A DNA stretch of 45,336 nt from Phycisphaerales bacterium (GCA_003142595.1 PLMU01000015.1:1-45336); one strand, 5' to 3'. Positions 8,142 to 17,094 are shown, numbered from the stretch's first letter. A program made the numbers and translations. Notes: generated by a model from the letters alone, not told the origin.

Positions 8142-9695
8142 ATGGGAAAGAATGTATGGAGGCTGCTGTTAATCATTTCTATTTTACTTTTAGCGACAAC
8201 ATTCAAATCATTTGCTGCTGATCAACAACCGGCCGCGGCGCAAAAACCTGCGGCTACTGCTGCACCTGCCCAAAGCGATTCTTCCAAAGAGGGTATGGAT
8301 AGATTCAGGGATTGGTTCCATAATCCTACACCCTGGCTTGAGATGGGCGCTGATTTGAGAATGCGCTGGACATACGGCTGGAATCTTGACACGCTGAACA
8401 ATGATGCAACACATCGAGACAGCGGATATAATTGGTATCAGAACCGTATGAGATGGAAGCTGAAATTCAAACTTAATGACGATATGGATTTTAATATCAG
8501 ATATACATGGGAGTTCAGAGTCTGGGACGTGCCGGGACGCAAAAACGGTAATGGATCTTCTACCTCACCTAGAACCGAGAGCACAGATTTTAGTGAAATT
8601 GTATGGGACCAGTTTAATTTGGTAGCGAGAAACTTTGGCGGTATGCCATTGACGATGGTTGTCGGCAGACAGGACATTATGCTCGGCGAAGGATGGCTCA
8701 TTGCTGATGGCACGCCGGCGGATGCGGCAAGAACCGCTTATTTCGATGCTCTGCGATTTACCTACGCAATACCCGGCATGGAAAAAACTACGCTGGATAT
8801 GATTTATGTCGAGAATCGTGCCGCAGAAGATTGGTATCTAAAACCAATAAACGACCGTGATAGAGTAATAACGCAACAGGATGAACGAGCCGTAATACTT
8901 TATTATACGGACAAATCAAGGCCGAGTTTGAATTTGGAAGGATACTTTATCCTAAAGGTTGATAATCCGATTAATTACGCTATGAAAGCGACCCCGACAG
9001 GCAATGACAAACTTCCACCGTATTGGAGCAAAAGAGCTGATATATATACTTTGGGCGGTGCTTTATCGGGTTCAATCTTTGGAAGCGAACACTGGAGATA
9101 CAGGGCCGAAGGCGCTATCCAGACAGGCAAAAAAGAGGGTTTGGATCCGATTACGAGTGCACGCACCGGTATGCACAACCTTCTGGCATTCGGTACTATT
9201 GATAAAATCGAATATAATTTCAATGATGCCAAGAAAAATAAGATTCGCGGCAGTTTTGAATACCTCTCCGGCGATAAGCCGGGTACCGGCAAAAATGAGG
9301 CGTTTGACCCGTTGTGGGGTGAATGGCCTCGGAACAGTGAAATTCTTTGCTACGTTTATAACCTTGAAACTATGCTAGGCGAAGTGACAAATCTTTACAG
9401 GGTTGGGTTGGGACACAGTATTCAGTTAACAAAAAAGGCGTCAATAGACACAGATATTCATTGGCTTTGGGCAGACCAAAACACCAGGGCGGGCTATATG
9501 CATAGTAGCGGTTTTGGCTTTTCAAATAGCGGAAAATATAGAGGCACGCTTGCTACCGAATGTCTCAATTATGCCTTCACGAAAAACCTTAAAGGTCATA
9601 TTTTGCTCGAGTATTTCCAGCCGGGCGACTACTATGCGAGCGGATGCAGAGACGCCGCATACTTTGCAAGGGTAAATCTCGATTACACATTCTAA
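8142..9695 (+). CDS. Outer-membrane beta-barrel porin, alginate-export-like
   Basis: The protein starts with a signal peptide (MGKNVWRLLLIISILLL, cleavage probably after KSFAA), a Pro/Ala-rich linker, then a barrel-like sequence with alternating aromatic strands from WLEMGADLRMRW to the final FARVNLDYTF, ending in an aromatic residue as outer-membrane proteins do. GRQDIMLGEGWLIADG and LRFTYAIPG fit the alginate-export family of large porins. ATG 8142 is preferred over ATG 8130 because GGAG at 8132-8135 is correctly spaced for it. It probably passes the symporter's substrate across the outer membrane. No substrate can be named. Confidence 0.82.
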   Translation: MGKNVWRLLLIISILLLATTFKSFAADQQPAAAQKPAATAAPAQSDSSKEGMDRFRDWFHNPTPWLEMGADLRMRWTYGWNLDTLNNDATHRDSGYNWYQNRMRWKLKFKLNDDMDFNIRYTWEFRVWDVPGRKNGNGSSTSPRTESTDFSEIVWDQFNLVARNFGGMPLTMVVGRQDIMLGEGWLIADGTPADAARTAYFDALRFTYAIPGMEKTTLDMIYVENRAAEDWYLKPINDRDRVITQQDERAVILYYTDKSRPSLNLEGYFILKVDNPINYAMKATPTGNDKLPPYWSKRADIYTLGGALSGSIFGSEHWRYRAEGAIQTGKKEGLDPITSARTGMHNLLAFGTIDKIEYNFNDAKKNKIRGSFEYLSGDKPGTGKNEAFDPLWGEWPRNSEILCYVYNLETMLGEVTNLYRVGLGHSIQLTKKASIDTDIHWLWADQNTRAGYMHSSGFGFSNSGKYRGTLATECLNYAFTKNLKGHILLEYFQPGDYYASGCRDAAYFARVNLDYTF

Positions 9696-9717
9696 TTTGT
9701 ATAAAACACAAATTCCT

Positions 9718-9747
9718 AAAAGCCCGGCCAATTGGCCGGGCTTTTTT
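9718..9747 (+). terminator. Strong Rho-independent terminator after the porin gene
   Basis: AGCCCGGCC, an AATT centre and GGCCGGGCT form a perfect GC-rich stem (9721-9742) followed by a T run to 9747 and preceded by an A run. It closes the symporter-porin unit and separates it from the iorA operon 40 bases later. Confidence 0.93.
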
Positions 9748-9786
9748 CTTGAATAACATTAATATTCGGATATAATTATCTCCTTT

Positions 9787-11334
9787 ATGGCTACAAACCG
9801 AGTCAAAGATAAGATATTCCTTTCAGGTAATGAAGCCTTGGCACATGGTGCCTGGGAGGTCGGCCTGAAAGTTGCCTGTGCCTATCCAGGTACTCCTTCT
9901 ACTGAAATCCTTGAAACTTTAGCCAAATTCCCGGAAGTTGATGTTCAGTGGTCCGTCAATGAAAAAGTCGCTTTTGAGGTGGCTCTCGGGGCAGCGATAG
10001 GAGGCGTCCGAAGCCTCTTTGCCTGCAAGCACGTTGGTTTAAATGTTGCCATGGATCCTCTGATGACTGCGGCTTACACAGGTATCGGCGCCGGTTTTGT
10101 CGTCGTGGTTTGCGATGACCCCGGCATGTTCTCATCACAAAATGAGCAGGACACCCGCTGGGTAAGCATTTATGCCAAGCTGCCGATGTTTGAGCCGTCA
10201 AGTCCTGCCGAAGCCCGTCAAATGGTCAAACAGGCTTTTAAAATTAGTGAACAATTTGACACTCCTGTGCTCCTGAGAATGACTACTCGCATTTCCCACA
10301 CAAAAGAAGATATTACTATCGACACGCGGTCCGTACCCGTCCAGCCCCCATTTCAACTAAATATCCAAAAATATGTTATGGTGCCTGGCAATGCCTATCA
10401 AAGGCATATCCTTCTCGAAAAAAAACTTCAAAAATTAAAAACGTACTCTGAAAATTCTAAATTCAACTGCATTGAAATTGCTGATAAAAAAATCGGTTTC
10501 ATAACTTCAAGTATTACCTACAACTATCTGAAAGAGCAATTTCCCCAGGCATCTTATTTGAAGCTTGGTTTTGTCTATCCCTTCTGCGATGACAAAATCA
10601 GAAAGTTTGCTAAATCCGTCAAAAAAATCTATGTTGTTGAGGAGCTGGACCCATTTCTCGAAGAGCATGTCAAAACCCTCGGCATCAAATGCTTCGCAAA
10701 AGACCCTTCATTTAGAATTGGCGAGCTCCGTCCGGAGTTTATGTCCGATATCGTTAACGGCAAAGCTAAAGTCGAAAAGAAACCCGATATCCGCAAGCCG
10801 CGAATGTGCTCTAATTGCCCACACTTGTTCACTTTCGCCACCCTGAAAAAGCTTGACGCCATTGTAGCCGGAGACATTGGCTGTTATACACTTGCATCTT
10901 TGCCCCCGATTTCTGCCCTGCATTCTTGTGTTTGTATGGGAGCTGGTGTAACCTTTAACGAGGGATTGCGAAAGGCTTTTCCGAGCGGCAAAATCGTTGG
11001 CGTCGTCGGCGATTCGACATTTATTCATTCGGGTATCACAGGTCTCATTAATGCTGTTTACAACAAGGCAAAGGGCATTATCTTCATCCTTGATAATTCG
11101 ACCACAGCAATGACCGGAGGCCAGCACCATCCGGCAACAGGTTTTACAATTCGAAATAAACCGACCAAAAAGCTTGTTCTCGAAGACCTGTGCCGCAGTT
11201 GCGGCGCTGATTATGTCGCTGTCGTAGACCCAAAAGACCGCAAAAAATTTGAAGAAATCGTAAAACAGCGGATAAATGCGGATGCTTTATCAGTTATTAT
11301 CGCGAGGCATCCTTGTCCGTTAATTAATAGGTAA
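9787..11334 (+). CDS. iorA: Indolepyruvate:ferredoxin oxidoreductase alpha subunit, lacking the C-terminal ferredoxin domain
   Basis: IorA oxidatively decarboxylates aryl pyruvates (indole-, phenyl-, hydroxyphenylpyruvate) to aryl acetyl-CoA and reduces ferredoxin. The N-terminal pyrimidine-binding domain has SGNEALAHGAWEVG and the AYPGTPSTE motif (about residues 13-40). The C-terminal TPP domain has GDIGCYT, HSCVCMGAG and the GDST...N signature near residue 407. MCSNCPH occurs near residue 340. The usual subunit is about 100 aa longer and ends with two 4Fe-4S clusters. This protein stops at ARHPCPL, where that ferredoxin domain would start, so electrons must leave through another carrier. 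It is followed after 7 bases by iorB. Confidence 0.92.
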   Translation: MATNRVKDKIFLSGNEALAHGAWEVGLKVACAYPGTPSTEILETLAKFPEVDVQWSVNEKVAFEVALGAAIGGVRSLFACKHVGLNVAMDPLMTAAYTGIGAGFVVVVCDDPGMFSSQNEQDTRWVSIYAKLPMFEPSSPAEARQMVKQAFKISEQFDTPVLLRMTTRISHTKEDITIDTRSVPVQPPFQLNIQKYVMVPGNAYQRHILLEKKLQKLKTYSENSKFNCIEIADKKIGFITSSITYNYLKEQFPQASYLKLGFVYPFCDDKIRKFAKSVKKIYVVEELDPFLEEHVKTLGIKCFAKDPSFRIGELRPEFMSDIVNGKAKVEKKPDIRKPRMCSNCPHLFTFATLKKLDAIVAGDIGCYTLASLPPISALHSCVCMGAGVTFNEGLRKAFPSGKIVGVVGDSTFIHSGITGLINAVYNKAKGIIFILDNSTTAMTGGQHHPATGFTIRNKPTKKLVLEDLCRSCGADYVAVVDPKDRKKFEEIVKQRINADALSVIIARHPCPLINR

Positions 11335-11341
11335 TTTCTCA

Positions 11342-11827
11342 ATGGACAATAAAACCTGTAACATCTTATTCTGTGGTATCGGCGGCCAGGGCGTTCTCAA
11401 AGCCTCTGAAATCTGCGGTTGGGCCGCTATTTTTGACGGCTACCACGTCAAAAAATCCGAAGTCCACGGTATGTCGCAGCGTGGCGGCTCGGTAGAATCA
11501 CATCTTCGATTCGGAAACAAAGTCTTTTCCCCCTTAATAACAGCCGGTTGTGTTGACTACCTCGTTTCTTTTCATCAGGACGAAAACACAAGAATGAAAA
11601 AACTTCTTAAGTCCGACGGTGTTGACTTGGTTGAGTATCTTGGCAAAGCCCAGGCACAAATTCAGGATCCAAAACATCTTAACACCTTTCTGATTGGCGT
11701 CCTTTCCACATTCCTGTCTATTAAAGAAGCAAGCTGGATTAAGGCTATCGAAAAGGTCTTTCCAGGAAAGTTATTGTCTCAGAATAAAGAAGTCTTTTTC
11801 AAAGGCAGAAGGATGATAAAAATATGA
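11342..11827 (+). CDS. iorB: Indolepyruvate:ferredoxin oxidoreductase beta subunit
   Basis: This 161-aa protein is the gamma-domain subunit of the 2-oxoacid oxidoreductase. It has the N-terminal GIGGQGVLKASEI nucleotide-type loop (residues 11-23) and the signature SEVHGMSQRGGSVESHLRFG near residues 38-57. It pairs with IorA to form the active enzyme. It is shorter than the typical 190-aa IorB, with the C-terminal helices reduced. Its TGA overlaps the ATG of the following ligase gene, so the two are translationally coupled. Confidence 0.92.
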   Translation: MDNKTCNILFCGIGGQGVLKASEICGWAAIFDGYHVKKSEVHGMSQRGGSVESHLRFGNKVFSPLITAGCVDYLVSFHQDENTRMKKLLKSDGVDLVEYLGKAQAQIQDPKHLNTFLIGVLSTFLSIKEASWIKAIEKVFPGKLLSQNKEVFFKGRRMIKI

Positions 11828-13125
11828 TATGGAATGAAAAATACGAGTGTATGCCGGTGAATGAACTTAAACAGGTTCAGTCAGAGAGACTTAAGAAACT
11901 TGCTGCCTACATCTACACAAATTGCAGCGTTTACAAGGACAAATTTGATAAGGCAGGGATTAAGCCCGACGCTATCCGTTCAATCGACGACATAAAGAAG
12001 CTGCCCTTCACAACCAAAATAGATATGCGGGACAACTATCCTTACGGCTTATTCTGCAAAGACCAAAAAGAGGTAATAGAAATCCACGTCTCCAGCGGGA
12101 CAACCGGCAATCCAACATTGGTCGGATACACACGCGACGATATTAAATTATGGTCTGAAGTTATGGCTCGCTGCATGGCTTGCGCCGGAGCAGAACCCGG
12201 CGATACTATTCAGAATGCTTACGGTTACGGACTGTTTACCGGCGGCCTGGGAGCGCATTACGGCGGACTGGAAATGGGTCTAAGGGTTATTCCGATGTCG
12301 TCAGGACAGACGCAGAGACAACTTAAAATTATGCAGGACTTCAAGCCTAAAATCATTTCCTGTACGCCAAGTTATGCGTTGTATATGGCCGAAGAAGCCC
12401 GCGAGATGGGAATCGACCCGAAAAAGGGAAGCTGGAAAATCGGCGTCTTCGGAGCAGAACCGTGGAGCGAAAAAATGAGAAACGAAATCGAGGCGACCTG
12501 GAATATGCTTGCTACGGATATTTACGGCCTTTCGGAAATAATCGGACCCGGCGTTGCGCAGGAATGTCCCAATAAGAACGGCCTGCATATTTTCAGCGAT
12601 GTTTTTTATCCTGAGATTATCGATCCTGACAGCGGAGAAGCGGTTGCCGAAGGTCAGGATGGCGAATTAGTTATTACAACGCTCACCAAGCAGGCTATTC
12701 CACTGATAAGATACAGAACAAGAGATATTGTCAGTATCAATTATGAAAAATGCAAATGCGGCAGAACAAGTCCTCGAATCAGCAAAATCAAGGGCAGAAC
12801 AGACGATATGATTGTCGTCCGCGGCATAAACGTATTTCCATCGCAGATTGAACACGTTCTGCTCGGCATCAAGGGCACAGAGCCGCATTACCAGATTATC
12901 GTCGATAGGCAGCAGCATCAGCTCGATGAGGTTGAAGTGCTTGTCGAGGTCAACAGTAAGATGTTCAGCGATGAAGTTAAGCAGCTTGAAGAACTCAAGC
13001 GGAAAATCAAAAAGGAAATCAGCGCAGTATTATCCATCAGCGCCAAGGTTACGCTTGTTGAACCCAAGACTATCGAAAGAAGTATGGGCAAGGCGAAAAG
13101 AGTTATTGATAAACGTCAAATGTAA
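11824..13125 (+). CDS. paaK: Phenylacetate-CoA ligase family protein, copy 1
   Basis: The 433-aa adenylate-forming enzyme has the PaaK layout: an N-terminal helical part with KKLPFTTKIDMRDNYPYGLF, the AMP-binding loop VSSGTTGNPT (about residues 88-97), the A5-type motif DIYGLSE near 236-242, and RYRTRDI with CKCGRTSPR before the hinge and a small C-terminal domain. It interconverts aryl acetates and their CoA esters using ATP/AMP. Next to iorAB, the reaction may run from CoA ester to free acid, which is an inference. ATGA overlap with iorB and an ACT gene 11 bases downstream place it mid-operon. Confidence 0.93.
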   Translation: MIWNEKYECMPVNELKQVQSERLKKLAAYIYTNCSVYKDKFDKAGIKPDAIRSIDDIKKLPFTTKIDMRDNYPYGLFCKDQKEVIEIHVSSGTTGNPTLVGYTRDDIKLWSEVMARCMACAGAEPGDTIQNAYGYGLFTGGLGAHYGGLEMGLRVIPMSSGQTQRQLKIMQDFKPKIISCTPSYALYMAEEAREMGIDPKKGSWKIGVFGAEPWSEKMRNEIEATWNMLATDIYGLSEIIGPGVAQECPNKNGLHIFSDVFYPEIIDPDSGEAVAEGQDGELVITTLTKQAIPLIRYRTRDIVSINYEKCKCGRTSPRISKIKGRTDDMIVVRGINVFPSQIEHVLLGIKGTEPHYQIIVDRQQHQLDEVEVLVEVNSKMFSDEVKQLEELKRKIKKEISAVLSISAKVTLVEPKTIERSMGKAKRVIDKRQM

Positions 13126-13136
13126 GGATGCACAAA

Positions 13137-13568
13137 ATGAAGATAAAACAGATTTCTATATTTCTGGAAAACCGCAAAGGCAGACTTTACGATGTATGCT
13201 CGCTGCTGGGGAAAAACGATATCAATATCCGCGCTCTTAATGTCGCAGAGACGGAATCCTTCGGCATTCTTAGAATTGTGGTAAACAAACCTGACGTTGC
13301 GATCAAAGTTTTTAAGGATGCCGATATCGTGGCCAAGATTACGGATGTCATTGCCATCGAGGTTGACGACAGGCCCGGCGGTCTTGCAGATATTCTTAAA
13401 GTGCTGGCCGATGAGGATGTCAATATCGAATATATGTATGGCTTTGTCGAAAAATCGTCCGACAGGGCTCTTATGGTTTTTAGATTTGACGATGTCGATA
13501 AGGCTGCGGCAATTTTGAAAAAGCACAATATAAGAATTGTTACAGAGCAGAGCGTCAGGGAACTTTAA
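13137..13568 (+). CDS. Tandem ACT-domain protein, copy 1
   Basis: The protein consists of two ACT domains. The first opens with IKQISIFLENRKGRLYDVC and the second near residue 70 with AIEVDDRPGGLADILKVLADEDVNIEYMYGF, the typical ligand-binding beta-alpha-beta with a Gly in the turn. ACT pairs bind amino acids or aromatic metabolites and regulate enzymes. Position between two ligase genes suggests control of the ligase or oxidoreductase by the aromatic substrate. ATG 13137 is preferred over ATG 13128 because AAGGA at 13124-13128 has proper spacing and the paralogue at 14894 starts in the same place. Confidence 0.88.
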   Translation: MKIKQISIFLENRKGRLYDVCSLLGKNDINIRALNVAETESFGILRIVVNKPDVAIKVFKDADIVAKITDVIAIEVDDRPGGLADILKVLADEDVNIEYMYGFVEKSSDRALMVFRFDDVDKAAAILKKHNIRIVTEQSVREL

Positions 13569-13571
13569 TCA

Positions 13572-14882
13572 ATGGATATTCGCTACTGGAATAAAGATGT
13601 AGAAACTGCCGATGTGCAGAAGATTCGACATCTACAATTACAAAGACTTAAAAGTATAATCGCATCCGCCCTGAAAACGCCATTTTACTCCCGGCGTCTT
13701 CCTTCGGTAGGCATAAACTCGCCCGATGACATAAAAACACTCGATGATTTGCGGAGGATTCCCTTTACTATGAAGGACGACCTTCGACAGAATTATCCCA
13801 AAGGTCTTCTGTCTGTCGATACTTCCGAAGTGGTCAGGATTCATACATCGAGCGGCACTACTGGAATTCCGACTGTAATATATCTTTCCGCAAAAGACCT
13901 CGATGCCGCGACTGATATTATGGCAAGAAGCATAACTGCTACAGGAGCAGGCAGAACCGATATTTTGCAGAATATGATGAGTTATGGTCTTTTCACCGGC
14001 GGATTGTGTATGCATTATGGGGCAGAGCGGGTCGGTTTGATGGTTATTCCAGCCGCAGGCGGAAATACAAAAAGACAGGTCTCTTTGATGAATGATTTTC
14101 GCACGACTGTTCTTCATATAACGCCAAGTTATCTGCTGCACATTCATTCGAAGCTGGCTGAATACGGTGTCAAGGTCGGCGATTTGGCGCTGAAGAAAGC
14201 ATTTATCGGAGCCGAGCCGCATTCTGAAGGCACGCGAAGAAAAATCGAGGAGCTTTTCAAAATCGACGCGTATAATTCCTACGGCCTTAGCGAAATGAAC
14301 GGGCCGGGCGTTGCTTTCGAATGCGTTTATAAAAATGACCTTCATTTATGGGAAGACGCCTACATAGTCGAAATAATAAATCCTAAAACCGGTCAGCTTG
14401 TTCCTGACGGGCAGGAAGGCGAAGTGGTTTTGACAAATCTTATCCGTCATGCGATGCCGCTTATGCGATACAGGACAAGAGACCTTGCGTTTTTACATAT
14501 CGAGCCTTGCAAATGCGGCAGAACGCACAGAAGGCTTTCGCGAATTCTCGGCCGGTCGGACGATATGCTAATAATCAACGGTGTCAATATGTTCCCGTCT
14601 CAGATTGAGGAAGTTGTAATGAAAATTCCTGAGGTGGGAAATAATTATCAGATATGCGTTGAAAAAGACGGCGCCCTTGACAGGCTTATTGTGAAAGTCG
14701 AACTGTATTCGAAGATGTTTTTGGGCGAAGCGAAACAGATTGATAATTTAAAATCTAAAATCGGCGAAGAATTAAAAGCCTCGATAACAATAAAGCCGGC
14801 GATAGAATTGCACGAGCCCGGTTCTTTGCCTGCGTTTGAAGGCAAAGCCGTTCGCGTGGTAGATACCCGGCCCAAACTGTAA
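13572..14882 (+). CDS. paaK: Phenylacetate-CoA ligase family protein, copy 2
   Basis: The second PaaK paralogue has 436 aa. It starts WNKDVETADVQKIRHLQLQRL, keeps IHTSSGTTGIPTVIY as the AMP-binding loop, YGLSEMNGPG as the adenylation motif, and RYRTRDLAFLHIEPCKCGRTHRR near residue 300. It is clearly diverged from copy 1 over most of its length while keeping every motif, so it is an old duplication with probable specialisation, for example for phenyl- versus indole- or hydroxyphenyl-acetate. It begins three bases after the first ACT gene and is followed after 11 bases by a second ACT gene. Confidence 0.93.
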   Translation: MDIRYWNKDVETADVQKIRHLQLQRLKSIIASALKTPFYSRRLPSVGINSPDDIKTLDDLRRIPFTMKDDLRQNYPKGLLSVDTSEVVRIHTSSGTTGIPTVIYLSAKDLDAATDIMARSITATGAGRTDILQNMMSYGLFTGGLCMHYGAERVGLMVIPAAGGNTKRQVSLMNDFRTTVLHITPSYLLHIHSKLAEYGVKVGDLALKKAFIGAEPHSEGTRRKIEELFKIDAYNSYGLSEMNGPGVAFECVYKNDLHLWEDAYIVEIINPKTGQLVPDGQEGEVVLTNLIRHAMPLMRYRTRDLAFLHIEPCKCGRTHRRLSRILGRSDDMLIINGVNMFPSQIEEVVMKIPEVGNNYQICVEKDGALDRLIVKVELYSKMFLGEAKQIDNLKSKIGEELKASITIKPAIELHEPGSLPAFEGKAVRVVDTRPKL

Positions 14883-14893
14883 AGGAGTACATT

Positions 14894-15328
14894 ATGGCAA
14901 AACAACTTCATATATTTGTCGAAAACAAACCAGGCAGACTGAGAGCTATCACCGATAACCTTCAGAAAGTCGGCATTAATATCCGGGCCTTTGCCATCCA
15001 GGACAGGGGCGATTATGGACTGATGAAACTTATCGTAAGTAACCCCGAGCAGGCGCATTTGTCGCTGGCCGATATGGGTTGTGCTTGTGCGTTGAAAGAT
15101 GTTCTGGCGGTTTCGATTCCCGATCGGCCGGGTAATCTTCACCGGCTTCTAAGTGTACTTGTTGACGGCGGTATTAATATAGTTGACGCACATGGTTTTG
15201 TTTTGCAGCCCAATCAACAGGGTATTTGCATTCTTGAGATTGAAAATTTAGCTCAGACAAATGCCGAACAGGTGGTCAGAAAAGCTGGTTTTGATGTTCT
15301 CGGCAACGATCAGCTTAATAACCTTTAA
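14894..15328 (+). CDS. Tandem ACT-domain protein, copy 2
   Basis: This 144-aa protein has two ACT domains starting QLHIFVENKPGRLRAITDNL and, near residue 70, VLAVSIPDRPGNLHRLLSVL. It has the same organisation as the copy at 13137 and pairs with the second ligase as that one does with the first. A good ribosome site (AAAGGAGTACATT) precedes the ATG. It is the last gene of the iorAB-paaK-ACT-paaK-ACT operon. No clear terminator follows. Confidence 0.88.
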   Translation: MAKQLHIFVENKPGRLRAITDNLQKVGINIRAFAIQDRGDYGLMKLIVSNPEQAHLSLADMGCACALKDVLAVSIPDRPGNLHRLLSVLVDGGINIVDAHGFVLQPNQQGICILEIENLAQTNAEQVVRKAGFDVLGNDQLNNL

Positions 15329-15455
15329 TTCAAGTTTGCCATGATAGATTTGTAGCTATTCTATACAAAAGTTCATCACGTAGGGTACAAATATTATTTC
15401 GGCATAATTCATTGCCATAACACGACTTAACAGATATCGATTTTGAAAATCCAGT

Positions 15456-15578
15456 TAAATTCTTATTTTTTACCTATTTTTATATTTTCTAGACGCGATT
15501 TTGACACCAGATAAGTATTTTAAGTGGTAGAGAAATGGAAAATCTTTGTTTTTAAGTTAAAACAAATGGAGCCAACAA
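15456..15578 (-). repeat. Truncated copy (A) of the tRNA-associated direct repeat
   Basis: This AT-rich stretch matches the right part of the two longer repeats at 15656 and 39924. It has a degenerate pair of GACGCC-type motifs (AGACGCG...TTGACACCAG at 15491-15510), then AGTATTTTAAG, then AAACAAATGGAGCCAACAA. It ends after the last 12 bases of a tRNA-Ala 3' end (15567-15578). It looks like an older, eroded element end. The 15329-15455 stretch before it holds nothing I recognise. Confidence 0.6.
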
Positions 15579-15655
15579 CTAGGAGAGGCAATTAATCTGC
15601 TCTGGAATGGAAAAGATATAGATTTTGAGAATAACCCACGATCAATTAACTCCAT

Positions 15656-16088
15656 CACTCCTGACTTATTCCCTTGTTTTATAACAACCTCTTTAAATCT
15701 CACCTGTGTCAGCCCACCCAAAATCCTTATTTCCCCCTATTTTTCATATTTTTTAGACGCCATTTGGACGCCAGAAAATACTCACTAAACTTTTTTCTTT
15801 CTACACAACAATTAGACAACATTTGAAATACGACACTTGGTTTTTCTTAAATAATTTTATCTCAAAATCCTTAATAATAATCTGAAAAACTATTTTTTAA
15901 AAAATATTTAAAAAAATATGAGAATTTTGTCAAGTAAACTGAAAATAGATTAGTTTCGAGATAGGCTTAGACGCCAAACTGACGCCAGATGAGTATTTTG
16001 AGATGTAGAGGAATGAAAAATCCTTATTTTTGAGTTAAAAACAAATGGAGCCAACAAGATTCGAACTTGCGACCTCTTGCATGCCATG
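15656..16088 (-). repeat. Direct repeat copy B, element end abutting a truncated tRNA-Ala
   Basis: About 430 bases here recur with high similarity at 39924-40380. The repeat contains two pairs of directly repeated GACGCC motifs (AGACGCCATTTGGACGCCAG near 15756 and AGACGCCAAACTGACGCCAG near 15970) that look like arm-type binding sites for a tyrosine recombinase. On the minus strand it has TTGACA followed 17 bases later by TAAATA, a possible promoter. It ends in the 3' part of tRNA-Ala. Beyond the anticodon loop the two copies diverge completely. This is the expected picture of repeated integration at one tRNA. Confidence 0.75.
16046..16088 (-). tRNA. tRNA-Ala (GGC) 3' fragment, non-functional, att-like
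   Basis: Read on minus, CATGGCATGCAAG gives the 3' side of an anticodon arm whose loop contains GGC (Ala). An AGGTC variable loop, a T arm (GCAAG-TTCGAAT-CTTGT) and the acceptor strand TGGCTCC-A follow. The D arm and the 5' acceptor strand are absent; the sequence above 16088 is unrelated. The same 43 bases occur at 40338-40380. It is therefore an attachment-site remnant, not a working tRNA. Confidence 0.8.
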
Positions 16089-16225
16089 CATCAACTACCC
16101 TTATAAAACCTCATAAAACCATAGCTTAGATGCATTATAAACAGAGTAAAATAGGCTAAAAATAGATTGGCACTGGTTCCATAGTAGTCTCAGAATAGTA
16201 TGGCAATCACAGCAGGATGAACATT

Positions 16226-16320
16226 GACGCCATTTGGGCGACAAAAATATAGTATCAAATTGTGACAGTAGAAAAATTCAAATAACTCATCGCCGAAGGG
16301 GCTTGAACCCTCAATTCTCC
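16226..16320. other. Element-end remnant with a second tRNA-like T arm
   Basis: GACGCCATTTGGGCGACAAAAATATAGT and TTGTGACAGTAGAAAA (near 16226-16275) resemble the sequence following the integrase stop at 36000. Immediately next, on minus, GAGGG-TTCAAGC-CCCTT followed by CGGCGAT (16288-16310) has the form of a tRNA T arm and acceptor strand, but no 5' half exists. It is probably the end of another integrated element. The tRNA identity is uncertain. Confidence 0.45.
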
Positions 16321-16331
16321 ATTAACTAAAT

Positions 16332-17087
16332 TTAAGACCCCACGCCAAGTAATCTTAGTATTCCATCAAGTATCGTGTAAGGATTGGGCGGGCAGCCGGG
16401 AATATATAAATCTACAGGCACAGAATTATCCGCACCGTTTGTTTGCTCCGGATGGCCGGAATATATTCCACCTGAAATCGCACAAGCCCCTGCCGCAATC
16501 ACAATTTTTGGCGATGGCACCGCATCATAAGTCTTCTTCAATGCGAGTTTCATATTCGTTGTTACAGGACCTGTTATAAAAAGCCCGTCAGCATGTCTTG
16601 GTGAAGCGACAAATTGTACGCCGAACCTTCCTAAATCGTAGGCAAGAGTCGATAATACGTTAGTATCCGCCTCGCAGGCATTACATCCGCCGGCACTGAC
16701 CTGTCTTAATTTTAAAGACCTGCCAAAGATTTTCAGCATATCGGCTTTTAAACTTTCTGCCGATTTAAATTCCTGACTTTTCAAAAGCAAATCTTCTCTT
16801 TTTCCTGCGGCTAAACTATATTCACGGCTAAATATAATAGTTTTATTCTGACAAACCTGCTCGCATTTGCCGCAAAAAATGCACCTGCCCATATCCAGTT
16901 CAATCTTATTGCCATTGGCAATAATCGCATCGGTCGGACAAATGGATATGCACTTTTTACAATCGTTGCATTTAGAATCAGAAATAACCGGTCTTCCCTT
17001 AAACCTTTCAGGAAGAGAAGGTTTCTTTTTGGGAAACGGATATGTTCTATATCCCTGCTTAATTCGAGCGACAAATGCTTTTAACAT
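16332..17087 (-). CDS. hyfI: Ehr complex small subunit fused to a two-cluster ferredoxin (HyfH/HyfI-like)
   Basis: This 251-aa fusion has an N-terminal ferredoxin with two 4Fe-4S sites (Cys 40, 43, 46, 50 and 69, 72, 75, 79) joined to a NuoB/HycG-type small subunit. The latter holds the proximal cluster ligands GGCNAC (135, 138), GAC (202) and PGC (232). In most hyf/hyc operons these are separate genes. It would carry electrons from a soluble donor toward the large subunit. ATG 17087 is chosen over 17105 because GAGG is well spaced and MLKAFVARIKQGYRTYPFP is the family's usual start. It is the last gene of the operon. Confidence 0.88.
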   Translation of the reverse strand: MLKAFVARIKQGYRTYPFPKKKPSLPERFKGRPVISDSKCNDCKKCISICPTDAIIANGNKIELDMGRCIFCGKCEQVCQNKTIIFSREYSLAAGKREDLLLKSQEFKSAESLKADMLKIFGRSLKLRQVSAGGCNACEADTNVLSTLAYDLGRFGVQFVASPRHADGLFITGPVTTNMKLALKKTYDAVPSPKIVIAAGACAISGGIYSGHPEQTNGADNSVPVDLYIPGCPPNPYTILDGILRLLGVGS

Positions 17088-17094
17088 AAAAACC

